A stretch of DNA of 64,000 nucleotides from Mesorhizobium sp. SARCC-RB16n (GTDB taxonomy: Bacteria > Pseudomonadota > Alphaproteobacteria > Rhizobiales > Rhizobiaceae), in the NCBI RefSeq assembly GCF_008520305.1, contig NZ_ML703297.1:30129-94128 (forward strand), read 5' to 3'. Below are positions 34,924 through 44,885 of the stretch, in pieces. The notes beneath the pieces were generated by a model. It searched no databases. It had not been told where the DNA came from and saw only the letters and a list, made by a program, of their open reading frames with translations. Position 1 is the stretch's first letter. The number at the start of each line of letters is the position of its first letter. The position numbers and the translations under genes were made by a program.

Positions 34924-37623
34924 TCAAGTGGATCGGTGTTTATCGATGAGTTCTTTCACCCTCCATTTGCAGTGCGCCTCGGCGTGCGCCCAGCGTTCCG
35001 ATATCTCGGCGCATTTCAGCTCCATGTCTCGAAAAAGCGTTTTTGCTTTGGAAAGCTGGTCATCGGTTGATCGTTTTCCGGGTCCTCCTCCGAACTGCAG
35101 GGCATCTCTGCACTCTTCGAGACTCGCCGGGAACACGCCAGCGAGTTGGCTGGCAAGCTCGCTTCGGCGCTGGGTGGCGCAGCTATCCTGAGACAGGCGC
35201 TGGGCGATCTCGCCAATTTGTGTGTGGGCCTCCCTGAAAGGGATGCCTCGCGAGGCCATCCGTTCGGCGGCGATGGCCGTCATTGACAACCCGTCTTCCA
35301 GATGGTCACGCATCGACCTGACGTTGAACGACATGTACTTCACGATAAGCGATGTGAGGATGATGGCCCTCTGCAGGGACTCTTCTGAAAGCCTGAGAGG
35401 AGAGCAGCCGTAGTTGCTTGCTTCAATCGAGTTGCTAAAAGGCGCTTTGCAGGTAGCCGTTGCCGCAGAAACGTATGCGCCGATTACAGTGCTTGCCGAC
35501 CCCTTGATGTGTTCAAGCAGGAACGGGTTCTTCTTTTGCGGGAGCATGGAAGAGCCGCCGGCAAGATTTCGAGGAACATCGATCAGAGCGAACTCGCGTG
35601 TTGTCCAGACTTGCAGATCCTGGGCCACACGACTGAGCAAGGTCGAGATGCTAGCAAAGACAGAAAGCCCGTGCAGGTGATGGTCGCGGCTCGCGACCGC
35701 ATCAAGAGAGTTGAACGACGGCTCTTCAAATCCTAAAAGACTTGCGGTTTTCAAAGGATCAATCGGCATACTGGTGCCTCCACCGGCACCAGCTCCCATA
35801 GGGCAGTTCCTGATGTCTTCCAGCAGGCTATGGAGGCGCTGGCGCTCGCGCCCCAGAGCGAAGAAAACGCCAAGCAGATAGTGCCCTGGCGATCCGGGGA
35901 GTGCGATCTGGTACTGGCTGTACAGCGGGGCCACAAGGCTTGACGCTTCCTCCACTCGCTGAAGTAGGGCACCTTGTGCAATTCCTATCTGTTGTGAAAT
36001 GGAACATGCAGCCTCCCGAAGAACCAGGAGAGAAATGGTCGCGTTCAAATCGTTACGGGACCTCGCAAGGTGCAGCCAGCCGGCCTTTTCCGGGCCAGCT
36101 CTGGCAGCAAGTTCGGCCTCATAGGCAAGGTAGAGGCCACGAGGGGCATCGCGGCCCTCCAAGGACTGAAAGCCCTCGTCCTGCAGATCCACGATGTGCT
36201 TGAGGAGATCGGCTGCGGCCGCCTGGCTGACCAAGCCCTGGTCCGCAAGCATCACCAGATGTGCTTCATCTATGGCCGCTTGGTGCTGCAAAAGGCGGCC
36301 ATCCCGCGAGATTTCTATAGGCGGGGCGAGCAACTTCATCGCTTCAAGATGCAGGGTCCACATGCCCTCGCTCGACCCAGGGTTTGGCTTGTCCGATTCG
36401 CCAGCAGCCGTCTCGATATCGATCTCAATGGAATCGATCATCCGATCAGCCGCCGCGGCGGCGGCATCGAGTTCATCAGCGACGCCTACGGCGTAGGCTA
36501 CTCTGTCCCTGAAGTCGCCCTTTATTTGAACTTCGCCTCCCTCAGATTTCAGTAGCCCCGCCTCGGGCACGGTCGGGTCTGGATTTCGAGAAAAGCTCAG
36601 GCGTTTGAGTTTACCGGACGTGGGAGCAAGTCGGAAACGGACGGCTCCCGCCCTTGCACTTGCGTGTGGGGGCGTGAACCCTTCTCCCGCGTAAAGTTTG
36701 ATCACCATGGCAAGGATTGACGTTCCCAGGGCGTGGGAGAGCATGACTGGAATCATCCCTCCAGCCAGCCTGGGGTTAACCTCGATGATGACGGGGCCCG
36801 ACTCCGCTATCACGAATTCCACATGAGCCGGCCCGAAATTCAGGCCCAGAGCCGACACCGCGCCCGCGGCAAAAGAGGCCAATTCCCGCTGAGATGGCTC
36901 CGTTAGCGGGGCCGGGAAGTCGTGCCCTACCTCGACGAAGCAGGGAGGCGGCCCCTTGTGCTTGGCAAGAATTCCAAGGCAATGCAGCGTCCCATCGCAC
37001 GCAATTATCTCTGCAGAATATTCCTTACCCTCGACATATTGCTGGATGAGGATGTCGGGACTGGGCAGATCCACTTGATCGAGCAGTGCGCCCCTTGCGC
37101 TCTCAAACGCCTTGATGGCGGCTATGGAACTATCGCACAACCTCACGCCGCTACTGCCGCTTCCGGACACCGGCTTGACGACCACCGGTAGAGTGGCTTG
37201 GGCAAGAATATTCTCGACGTCTCTGACGGAAGTGGCCAATCGTGTTTCAGGGATCGCGATTGATTGCCGCTGCAACTCGGCCGCTTGCTTCCATTTGTTG
37301 CGGCATGTGGCTATAGCCTGCGGATTCGCTGCTGGTAGCCCCATCGCCATCGCCGCACTAGACGCTGCTTCCACAAAATAATCCGAGGACGAGTATATTC
37401 CTGCCAGGCCGCTTAATTTGGCAGCGACCCCGACGAGTTCGTCCGGACTGCGCGTTTCAGCTTCAATCACCTGGGCGACCGCGTCCTTAAGAAACGGATA
37501 GCGCGCAGGATTGCGGGTAACGAGGTAGGTTTCAAAGCCTAGGAGTCGGGCGCGTTTCATCAACAGTTCGCCGGTGCCGGTCGTGTTGCTTTCCACGAAA
37601 AGGAAGCTACCTCGGTTCATCAT
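34924..37623 (-). CDS. ATP-grasp ligase fused to an argininosuccinate-lyase-like domain
   Basis: A protein of about 899 residues with two enzymes in one chain. Residues 1-410 are an ATP-grasp ligase: [40 protein letters not shown] and [18 protein letters not shown]. From about 430 on the fold is that of the fumarase/argininosuccinate lyase family: [34 protein letters not shown] with [13 protein letters not shown], and the signature [12 protein letters not shown] near residue 690. The conserved THLQ catalytic box is changed to SQYQ. The ligase probably joins an amino acid to an amine or acid, and the lyase may release fumarate; both substrates are unknown. ATG 37623 overlaps the stop of the PLP enzyme gene. 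Confidence 0.88.
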   Translation of the reverse strand: MMNRGSFLFVESNTTGTGELLMKRARLLGFETYLVTRNPARYPFLKDAVAQVIEAETRSPDELVGVAAKLSGLAGIYSSSDYFVEAASSAAMAMGLPAANPQAIATCRNKWKQAAELQRQSIAIPETRLATSVRDVENILAQATLPVVVKPVSGSGSSGVRLCDSSIAAIKAFESARGALLDQVDLPSPDILIQQYVEGKEYSAEIIACDGTLHCLGILAKHKGPPPCFVEVGHDFPAPLTEPSQRELASFAAGAVSALGLNFGPAHVEFVIAESGPVIIEVNPRLAGGMIPVMLSHALGTSILAMVIKLYAGEGFTPPHASARAGAVRFRLAPTSGKLKRLSFSRNPDPTVPEAGLLKSEGGEVQIKGDFRDRVAYAVGVADELDAAAAAADRMIDSIEIDIETAAGESDKPNPGSSEGMWTLHLEAMKLLAPPIEISRDGRLLQHQAAIDEAHLVMLADQGLVSQAAAADLLKHIVDLQDEGFQSLEGRDAPRGLYLAYEAELAARAGPEKAGWLHLARSRNDLNATISLLVLREAACSISQQIGIAQGALLQRVEEASSLVAPLYSQYQIALPGSPGHYLLGVFFALGRERQRLHSLLEDIRNCPMGAGAGGGTSMPIDPLKTASLLGFEEPSFNSLDAVASRDHHLHGLSVFASISTLLSRVAQDLQVWTTREFALIDVPRNLAGGSSMLPQKKNPFLLEHIKGSASTVIGAYVSAATATCKAPFSNSIEASNYGCSPLRLSEESLQRAIILTSLIVKYMSFNVRSMRDHLEDGLSMTAIAAERMASRGIPFREAHTQIGEIAQRLSQDSCATQRRSELASQLAGVFPASLEECRDALQFGGGPGKRSTDDQLSKAKTLFRDMELKCAEISERWAHAEAHCKWRVKELIDKHRST

Positions 37624-38678
37624 GATGCGTCCTCCAGAACGTTTAGGACAGCTTCCCGGCTTTTCCGCTTCCAAAGATATCGGTTCCATGGCGGGAGAGC
37701 GGACGAGGGATGCTCTTCGCTAGAGGGAGTGTCCGGAAGAGCACCCTCGTGTAGGCATCCGTTCTGCCTGAGCCACTCGTGGTCGTAAGCAGTTTCTGCG
37801 TAGCGGTGCCCTTCGTCGGGACATATGACGACCACGGATTCTCTCGGACACTGCCGAGCGCGCCAACGCCCCACGATATAGCTCGCTCCGGAGGTCGGTC
37901 CGGCGAAAATAGCGTGCCGCTCGTGGAGGGTTCGCGTTGCAGCAAATGCGAGCGGAGCCGAGATGAGATGCACCTCGTCATAGAGTTCATGCTTCACGTT
38001 CTTGGGGACAAGACTGTTCCCCAGCCCCCGCAGTTTCCGTTCGCCATCCCGTTGGCCAAAAATGACGCTGTTAAAGGTGTCCACGCCAATCAGGCGGGCG
38101 CCAGGGGCCTTTTGCCGGAGGCGCTCTATCGTTCCGCAAGTGGAGCCGCCTGACCCCACAGAACCGACCACAGTTACGTCGGGGCCCAACATCCCCGATA
38201 TTTGATCGGCAAAGAGCTTATAGGCAGCGGGGTTGTCCGGTGTTTCGTATTGCCGGGGCCAGAAACAGGAGTGGCCCAACTGTCTCATCCTAGCCTGCAA
38301 TGCATCGAGGCGGCTTCTTTGATAACCCCCCTCCCTCGCCTTTTCAGTTATGATGCAGACGTCGGCTCCCAAGGAGGTCAACCTGTTTTCCAGACCTTTG
38401 TCCATCACTGGGTCTGTGAAGATTTCGAGCTGGAATCGACGTTCCCGGCAAACGACGGCCAAACCCAGCGCGAAGGTTCCGCTTGAGGTCTCGAGAACTT
38501 TCATGCCGTGCGTCAAAGTCCCTTGAGCCAGCGCTTGCTCAATGATGTACTTCGCTGGGAGAAGCTTCATGAACGCAAACTGCGCGAGATAAAGATTTGT
38601 CTCACACTTAATAATGCAGGGGAGGGCATAGGCTTCGGAATATCCGGCGAATGGCAGGCGTTTGCGAACAGCGTCCAT
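37620..38678 (-). CDS. Cysteine-synthase-like PLP enzyme (fold type II)
   Basis: A 352-residue PLP enzyme of the cysteine synthase / TrpB-beta superfamily. [15 protein letters not shown] carries the probable PLP lysine, [13 protein letters not shown] replaces the usual TSGNTGxxLA substrate loop, and [17 protein letters not shown] binds the phosphate. The C-terminus [12 protein letters not shown] is also family-typical. Such enzymes exchange a beta- or gamma-leaving group of an activated amino acid. With a GHMP kinase encoded 22 bases upstream, a phosphorylated hydroxy-amino acid is the likely substrate (inference). GAGG precedes the ATG. Confidence 0.87.
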   Translation of the reverse strand: MDAVRKRLPFAGYSEAYALPCIIKCETNLYLAQFAFMKLLPAKYIIEQALAQGTLTHGMKVLETSSGTFALGLAVVCRERRFQLEIFTDPVMDKGLENRLTSLGADVCIITEKAREGGYQRSRLDALQARMRQLGHSCFWPRQYETPDNPAAYKLFADQISGMLGPDVTVVGSVGSGGSTCGTIERLRQKAPGARLIGVDTFNSVIFGQRDGERKLRGLGNSLVPKNVKHELYDEVHLISAPLAFAATRTLHERHAIFAGPTSGASYIVGRWRARQCPRESVVVICPDEGHRYAETAYDHEWLRQNGCLHEGALPDTPSSEEHPSSALPPWNRYLWKRKSREAVLNVLEDAS

Positions 38679-38700
38679 TGCTTACCTCACCTGCAGCCGG

Positions 38701-39744
38701 TCACATGGTCAGATAGATTTTTGGCGAGTTGTAGAACGGCGCTACACGGGCGAGCACGGACCGAAGCTTCCGTGGAAAGTCAGCCGCCATTCGATCAAGC
38801 AGGATTCCGATCATTGTGCCGCTATGCGCGACGATAACCCCGAGAGCGCTGGTGGCCTCGGATGCTTTCAGCATCGAGTTCAGATGCTTCTTTGGAGTTC
38901 GCTCCTGATGCAAAAGAGCGCTGGATGTGGCTATTTTGCCTATCGTCGCCGCATCACCCTTTGGAATTGCTATCCGGGCGCGGTTCAGGAGTTCTTGATA
39001 TTCGGCTCTTTGATTGGTGGAGATCTCACCTCGCCGTTGATCATAGTCGACGGTTTCGACCGTCCCTCCTTCATCGATACCAACGATTGCTAGCCGAGGC
39101 ATTTGGCCTAGGAAGGAGAGAAGACTACATTCTCGCTGTTGGTACGCAACCACACCCGGGTACATCACCCCGTCGGATGGCTCGATCTCCGCCATTAGCT
39201 TTTCGATGAATGATGTCCGGACTCTACACTTGAAGCAGCCGGCGATAGACCGAGCGGCCGCAACAAGATCTGCAGACGAACTCGCCAGCCCTTTGCCTTC
39301 GGCGAGCTCAGATTGCAAAAGGAGGATTCCTCCTGAGGCGCCGAGCGCAATCACGAGATTCTCAGCCAGTCGCTTTGCCTTCACTTTGTGTGACGGATAA
39401 ACGGTTACGGAACGGGTGCCTGCAATCGGCATGAAGTGAGCTCGCGCAAAAAGCGCGATGGGCATCGTGACCAAGAAGTGAGGGTCCCGGGCAATGGAGC
39501 CGACCGGCAACTGACCTTGCAGCAACTCGCCGAATGTTCCGCAACAAAGAGCGTCGCGAGAATGAACCCTTGGCTGCAGCCCGTCCTTAGCGATGATCTG
39601 GGTCGCATCCGGGCCATCGAACGTCTGGTGAGACATGTATGGCCTCCAAATTTCATCGGCGGCCGCTTCGAGAAGTTCGCTAGACGACATGCCCGCCCCG
39701 TCTCTTGGAGGGTCGATAGGATGCCTGGAATTCTGAATCGCCAT
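38701..39744 (-). CDS. GHMP-family small-molecule kinase (PduX-like)
   Basis: A 347-residue kinase of the GHMP superfamily. LCCGTFGELLQGQLPVGS resembles the GELxQG start of PduX L-threonine kinase, the ATP-binding motif is LAEGKGLASSSADLVAAARS, and the third motif is in GVIVAHSGTMIGILLD. The first 50 residues before this domain look unusual. It probably phosphorylates the hydroxyl of an amino acid such as threonine, serine or homoserine, giving a leaving group for the next enzyme. GGGGGAAG precedes the ATG. It is the first gene of the three-gene operon. Confidence 0.85.
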   Translation of the reverse strand: MAIQNSRHPIDPPRDGAGMSSSELLEAAADEIWRPYMSHQTFDGPDATQIIAKDGLQPRVHSRDALCCGTFGELLQGQLPVGSIARDPHFLVTMPIALFARAHFMPIAGTRSVTVYPSHKVKAKRLAENLVIALGASGGILLLQSELAEGKGLASSSADLVAAARSIAGCFKCRVRTSFIEKLMAEIEPSDGVMYPGVVAYQQRECSLLSFLGQMPRLAIVGIDEGGTVETVDYDQRRGEISTNQRAEYQELLNRARIAIPKGDAATIGKIATSSALLHQERTPKKHLNSMLKASEATSALGVIVAHSGTMIGILLDRMAADFPRKLRSVLARVAPFYNSPKIYLTM

Positions 39745-40059
39745 ATCACTTCCCCCGTCAGGTACATTGAATTGCTAAGGGACCAGACCTGGATCGCAAC
39801 AGGGCTCGGGTTTCAGTTGCATACTTTCAAGTACCTAGGGTGCCAGGTGCCTGACCTCAGACTTTGGGGGTACATACCATTGCCAGGGATTTGCGGACGC
39901 AAAGATTCTGTGAAGTAACTTGAAGGATTTGTTGTCATGTTGATTATCGACCGCGACGCTGAACGCGATTCTTCCGCGCGTTGCGGCGACCTGTGCCGGC
40001 ACTAAGCATGGGGCCCACACGCAACAATCTCGGCGTCGGCTGGCCCATGTCTGCTAAAC
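39745..40059 (-). other. Leader region of the GHMP kinase operon
   Basis: About 315 bases that should contain the promoter of the kinase/PLP/ligase operon. I searched for TGT-N10-ACA and -24/-12 elements on the minus strand and found none, unlike the neighbouring 22-34 kb block. Nothing coding is supported. Confidence 0.4.
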
Positions 40060-40130
40060 GACCGTTTTCCGCACAGCCTTGGCGTCCCCCTTCTAACACG
40101 TGGTTCGGAGGCGTTCTGTGTGCCGAAACT

Positions 40131-40680
40131 AAGCTGGGGCGGCCCGACAGCTCGCGCACGGCCTCGAGTTGTTGCAGGCGTTCGAACAGCCGTCGTGCCG
40201 CAAAACGCGAAAGGTTCTTTGTCACCAGCGAGCCGCTGACAGCATCTTCATTCAGGAGCAAAAAAATCACCTCGGCGGCGCCGTTGGCGCGCAATTTTGG
40301 CGCCACCGCCACGAGCTTTTCGGCACGGCGCGACAGCTCGGCGGCGAGCCGGCAGGCATCGGCCGCGGCCAGCGCTAGGGCAACGCAGACCGCCCGCTCA
40401 AAGCTTTTGTCCTCGGGTCGGATGCGCTTGCCGCCGCCGGCCTCGGTGCGGAATGCCGGAGCAAAAACCTGGGCAATCATGAGCGGCAGCGGCCGCGTGG
40501 CCAGCGCAGGCTCTGCGCCAGCACCAGGTCGGCGAGCCACCAGGCGAAGAGCTCGGAGTCGGGGCGCATGGCGACGACGTGCGCGGCGATTGCCGCCGTG
40601 GCGAATGGCGCCGGCAGCGACGCGCCACCCAACTCTTTGATCTTCGGGCAGAGGTCGGCGAGCGCCTGGCGCGAGCGGCT
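40131..40680 (-). pseudogene. DUF1403 family protein, frameshifted and truncated
   Basis: On the minus strand one frame gives LGGASLPAPFATAAIAAHVV and SELFAWWLADLVLAQSLRWP, and after a frameshift near 40490 another gives LPLMIAQVFAPAFRTEAGGG, FERAVCVALALAAADACRLA and GSLVTKNLSRFAARRLFERL. This is the DUF1403 family, often found near integrases in rhizobia. The usual C-terminal end after SGRPS is replaced by unrelated sequence, so the gene is both frameshifted and cut at its 3' end. Confidence 0.75.
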
Positions 40681-40689
40681 GGCGGGAGG

Positions 40690-40945
40690 TCGAAGTCGGG
40701 CGCGGCTCGTCCGATGCCACCTGCCCGGTTGTCGCGGTGCAGACCTGGCTCAAGCTCGCCCGTATCGCGCACGGACCGCTGTTCCGGCGCGTCACCGACC
40801 AGGGCAAAGCGGTCGGGGCCGATCGGCTCAACGACCAGCAGGTTGCGCGCCTGGTCAAGCGGACCGCCCTGGCGGGAGGCGTGCGCGGCGACCTGCCGGA
40901 AGGCGAACGCCGAAAGCTGTTTTCCGGCCATTCGCCGCAACGTTC
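40690..40945 (+). pseudogene. Tyrosine recombinase (integrase) fragment
   Basis: The plus strand reads CPVVAVQTWLKLARIAHGPL, then GADRLNDQQVARLVKRTALA and EGERRKLFSGHS, a central piece of a phage-type tyrosine recombinase that ends at the first His of the HxxR active-site box. The catalytic Arg and Tyr of the C-terminus are lost because the sequence jumps into a histidine-kinase fragment. It abuts the DUF1403 fragment back to back. Confidence 0.7.
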
Positions 40946-41175
40946 TGTTCCTTGAGGTCGCGGACAACGGCGTCGGCATGACGCCAGAAATCCTGCGCAA
41001 GGCAAAGACGCCCTTCTTTTCGACCCGGGCCAGAAACCACGTCTGCCTCGGCCTCACCGGCTGTTCTCAGATGGTCTCCACGCTCGAAGGGAGGCTCTTC
41101 ATCGACAGCAAACCCGGGGCTGGGACTGTCGTGAAGGTCCAAATTCCAATCGGCAAATGCAGACTGGGCTTATAG
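40945..41175 (+). pseudogene. Histidine-kinase ATPase-domain fragment
   Basis: The frame reads FLEVADNGVGMTPEILRKAK, FFSTRARNHVCLGLTGCSQM and FIDSKPGAGTVVKVQIP, the N, G1 and G2 boxes of a HATPase_c domain. GLGL in the G2 box has decayed to CLGLTG. It has no start, no sensor and no phosphoacceptor domain, and is joined in another frame to the integrase fragment. It is a leftover of a sensor kinase. Confidence 0.7.
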
Positions 41176-41379
41176 ACGGCCTGGCGCTTACCTTCATGCG
41201 GCTCCTATGGGTGGGAAGCGGAAATCAAAGCGGATCTGCAAGCGACGACAACGAACCCCCGTTCCCACCTTCGGGCCCACTGGAACATCCGCTTCCAGCC
41301 GACCGCCGCTGCGCGTCTTAAAAATTCAGCTTTCCAGGTCTTTTCCGATGAGTGCGCGGCAAAGATCCACGACGCCTGA

Positions 41380-41546
41380 TGCCATAGCGGTTGAGCTTCT
41401 TGACGATCATGCCGCCGGCTGACTTTCAGATTGCGTTCCGCCTGGCTTTGGTTCCAGTTCACTTCACGTAACCAGGCCTTGAGCACAAGAGCCTCATGCT
41501 GGCCGACGATCGATTTCAGGTCGCCGTCCGGAATGACGCTCGGCAT
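41380..41546 (-). pseudogene. Fis-type HTH fragment of an NtrC-class response regulator
   Basis: The minus strand reads LKSIVGQHEALVLKAWLREV followed by NWNQSQAERNLKVS, the first helices of the C-terminal Fis-type DNA-binding domain, and then shifts frame inside the recognition helix (remaining words KKLNRYGI appear only in another frame). Its kinase partner may be the neighbouring HATPase fragment. Bases 41176-41379 hold nothing else I can name. Confidence 0.6.
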
Positions 41547-41707
41547 TTGCGGCGATGAGAGCGTATAAGTAATTAGCCGTGCAGGTCATATAACATTCAT
41601 AGTTATCTTCTAAAGTATGTTGTAGTATTCATCGAGGTGCCATGGACGCGCTGCTTTACTGTATATGCCTCTACCTTCGGTCGAAGCAAAATATCAGAGG
41701 ATTTGAC

Positions 41708-42898
41708 ATGCCGCGGCAAACCAAACCAGCACACCAGACATGGATCACCAACCTGCAGCCTGGCGAAACGCGTCCTCGCCCGAACCCCAAGCATTCCCAG
41801 GCCCATCCCGGCGTTAGCCACCTGCATCCGGTCAGCCATCGCAACACCAGCTTTCAGCCACTGCCGCGGCCGCTAGGCTTGGCGCCCTATCACTACGACC
41901 TTGCTGCCAATTTTCCAGCCATATCGGAAGACATCAGCCAGCAGCACGAAATGATTTTTCACGTCGTTGGCGATACTGGAGGTGTTCAGGACGGGGAATT
42001 TCAGAACAACGTCGCTGAGCAAACGATCGAGCACTTGGCGAGTGGAAAAGGTGGTAAGCCGCAGTTTTGCTATCATGTCGGCGATGTCGTCTATTTCACC
42101 GGCATGAGGGATGATTAGTACGCTCAGTTCTATGAGCCATACGCTCACTATGATGTGCCAATCTTCTCCATTCCTGGCAATCACGATGGCGAGGTCGACG
42201 ACCCTACAGCCCAGACATCGCTCGACGGCTGGGTGGATTACTTCATGCAGGCACACCCTGACGTCGATCCAATCTCGAAAGACTCACCCCGGGTTCAGCT
42301 CAATCTGCCCAACGTCTACTGGACTCTGATCACGCCCCTGGCAACAATCATCGGGATGTATACCAATGTGCCGGAGGGCGGGTCGATCGATTCGACACAG
42401 CAACAATGGCTTACCAATGAATTCGCGACGGCCCCTACGGATCGCGCACTCATCTTGGCCTTGCACCACCCGATCTACTCATTTGACGTCTACCACAGTG
42501 GCAGTTCCAAAATGGCAGATGCGCTGGAGAACGCCATCCGCGATACCGGACGCGTGCCCAATCTCGTCTTGTCCGGTCATGTGCACGACTACCAGCGCAT
42601 CGAACAAGCCATTTCGCCTGACGGGCCGACGCCGTTCATTGTCACTGGCAATGGTGGCTACCATAATCTCCATGCAGTCCATTCGAGCCCGGGTGATATA
42701 GCTCCAGACTCTGGCGCTGTCCTGAAATACGCCGACTACAAATCCTGGGGCTTCATGACATTGACGATTGACCAGAACACCATTTCTGGCGTTACCACCC
42801 AGATCGACCGGCAAGGTGTAGCGAGCCAGGGCGACACTTTCAGCTACTCCGCGCATCCCGTCGTCTTGGCGCAGCCGAAATCTGTGCCCACACTCTGA
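41708..42898 (+). pseudogene. Calcineurin-like metallophosphoesterase with an in-frame TAG
   Basis: The frame encodes a metallophosphoesterase with every metal box in order: HVVGDTGG, YHVGDVVYF, IPGNHDGEVDD, LALHHPIYS and SGHVHDYQR. A single TAG at 42116-42118 (codon 137) separates GDVVYFTGMRDD from YAQFYEPYAHYDVP; the frame is otherwise open to the stop at 42898. It is either a recent nonsense mutation, a sequencing error or, less likely, a readthrough stop. The full length would be 396 residues. No signal peptide is visible. Confidence 0.8.
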
Positions 42899-43556
42899 CA
42901 AAGGGCCGACACCGCGCTGGATGAGCTTATGAATGGCGGACGTCGATCCAAACTTCGTTGGATATGTTGAGGCGCCCGCCCCGTTCATGAGGCATTCGGC
43001 TCGGAAAAGGCCCTGAGCCGGCGATGCCAAACTCGATTGACATGCCGGCGATCAAAGCGTCGATTCAAATCGTGACCAGACACAAAATATCATACGCAGG
43101 ATATAAAAAGTTGTGGCACATCTGCGGTCTTTGCCAGGTTTCGGCGACATGCGAATGATAAGAACGCGTCTCATTTGACCCGATCTTGGGCACTACATTG
43201 CGTCTACACCCAGAGCCGGCTTCATCCACCAAGTCCGACGCTGAATTTAACAGCCATGCGGCTTCCAGGCGCAGACATCGATCTGGATGTCAGTGCCTCC
43301 GCGTCGTCCCCGGCGATGGGCGATGGGCTGTCTCGGGCGGAGTGGACGGGGGCAGCATATGATCGGGACAACGTATCCCGAATGGAGCGGCCTGGTCTCG
43401 ATGCCCTGTGGCTGGGCGGCGGCAAAGGGCCTGAGAATCCACAATTTCGATTAGGATTTTATGGATCGCCTTCAGCGAACATTGGGCCTGATCCGGCAGA
43501 ATGTCACGTAACCCGTAGACGTCGAAAGCCAATCCGCAACTATTATAAGAGCAGAA
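42899..43556 (+). other. Intergenic stretch, no supported gene
   Basis: About 660 bases between the metallophosphoesterase and the diguanylate cyclase. A long plus-strand open frame crosses it but shows arginine- and serine-rich low-complexity wording and no conserved motif, and it runs into the cyclase gene out of frame. I see no RNA or repeat. Confidence 0.4.
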
Positions 43557-44768
43557 ATGTTTCAGCCTCCGTCGACAATAGCAATGTCCTTGATAGCGCC
43601 CGGGATGTTTATCATTTTTGCCATCGTCTTCTGCGGCGCGTGGCTCGTCGAGCGGCGGCGCCATTATCTTTTGCTGGTTGCCTGCGCCTGCGTATTTTTT
43701 TGCGCAGGCGCGTCGGTCCAGATTCTGCATCTTCCCGATGCGGCCTATCCCAACGCGGTGATCTCCAGCGCGTTCTACACCTCCGCCGTGCTCGCCGCCG
43801 TCGAAGGAATACTGCGCCGATCGCAAAGGCAGTTCGGACTGCCCGCCGATCTCGCGATACTGACGGCAATGACGGGGTTCATCTGCTACTTCTGCTATGC
43901 CTCACCGGACTTGCTCGCCCGAATCTACATCCAAAATTTTGGCTATGGCGCCATCCTGGCGGTCGCGTCGCTACAATTGATTCCTCGGCCAGGAACAACC
44001 GCGGTCGATCGGGGGCTCTTCTGGATCATGTTCGTGTTTGCGGTCCAGTTCTTTCCGAGGACAGCACTAACCATCGGACCTAACGCGCCGTTCTCGGCGA
44101 ATGCGTTCGGCCAATCCGCTTTTTGGCAGGCGCTGCAGGTTTCTCTCGCGGTCATGGGTGCCGCACTCGCCTTCGCCGTCCTAGCCGCGGCATTCTCCGA
44201 TCTGCTGGACGATTTGCGACGGGAGCGGGATATCGATCCTCTGACCGGCGCGCTCAATCGCCGAGGGCTCGAGGATCGATCAAATATCGTGCTACGCCGG
44301 GTCACGACGGCGCCAATCTCGCTGATCCTTTGTGACCTCGACCATTTCAAATCCATCAACGACACCTACGGCCATCAGGCTGGAGATGACGTTCTGCGGG
44401 GGTTCGGCGCGGCGTTGGCCAGCGAACTCAGATGGTCGGATCTCGTCGGCCGCATCGGCGGCGAGGAGTTCGCCATCCTGATGCCGGATACGCCGGAAGC
44501 GGAAGCTGTGGCCGTGGCCGAGCGAGTTCGGGCTCGGGCCGAAGGCCAATCCTATGAAAAGTTAACCGACGGCCGCCGTGCGACAGCGAGTTTTGGCGTG
44601 ATTGAGCGTCGGACAGGCGAGCGCCTCCAAGACCTGATGGCACGCGCCGATCAACTACTCTACGCAGCCAAGTCCGGTGGCCGGAATCGGATTGCGCGAG
44701 CAGCTGCGGGTGTAACGGAGGCCGACCTCGATGTGCCGGTTTTTTCCGCCGCGACAGCGACGGTCTAA
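43557..44768 (+). CDS. Membrane-anchored diguanylate cyclase (GGDEF)
   Basis: A 403-residue protein with about six N-terminal TM segments (for example LIAPGMFIIFAIVFCGAWLV and FWIMFVFAVQFFPRTAL) followed by a GGDEF domain: DPLTGALNRRGLEDR, ICDLDHFKSINDTYGH-like LCDLDHFKSINDTYGHQAGD, and the active site GRIGGEEFAILMPDT. GGEEF is a catalytically competent variant, so it should make cyclic di-GMP. No RxxD inhibitory site five residues upstream is evident. It stands alone, convergent with the thiamine operon. Confidence 0.9.
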   Translation: MFQPPSTIAMSLIAPGMFIIFAIVFCGAWLVERRRHYLLLVACACVFFCAGASVQILHLPDAAYPNAVISSAFYTSAVLAAVEGILRRSQRQFGLPADLAILTAMTGFICYFCYASPDLLARIYIQNFGYGAILAVASLQLIPRPGTTAVDRGLFWIMFVFAVQFFPRTALTIGPNAPFSANAFGQSAFWQALQVSLAVMGAALAFAVLAAAFSDLLDDLRRERDIDPLTGALNRRGLEDRSNIVLRRVTTAPISLILCDLDHFKSINDTYGHQAGDDVLRGFGAALASELRWSDLVGRIGGEEFAILMPDTPEAEAVAVAERVRARAEGQSYEKLTDGRRATASFGVIERRTGERLQDLMARADQLLYAAKSGGRNRIARAAAGVTEADLDVPVFSAATATV

Positions 44769-44885
44769 GGCCGCGGCTATCAACCAAAGACAGGCCTCGG
44801 ACCGCCGGCGGGTAAACCCACACGCGAATATTGCTGATCTGCAAGTTTGCTTGTCGACCAGCCCGACGGCATTATCTCCTCGATG

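Noticed and set aside
39800-39860. TGGCACC on the minus strand upstream of the GHMP kinase as a sigma-54 promoter
   Set aside because: No GC at the required 10-base spacing; the match stops at the -24 half.
39944-41005. A 353-codon minus-strand open frame across the graveyard region
   Set aside because: Only its middle matches DUF1403; the first 150 codons are arginine/proline-rich antisense to the integrase and kinase fragments, so it is not one gene.
43175-44083. A 302-codon plus-strand open frame overlapping the GGDEF gene start
   Set aside because: Out of frame with the cyclase and of low-complexity arginine/serine wording; the cyclase frame carries the domains.
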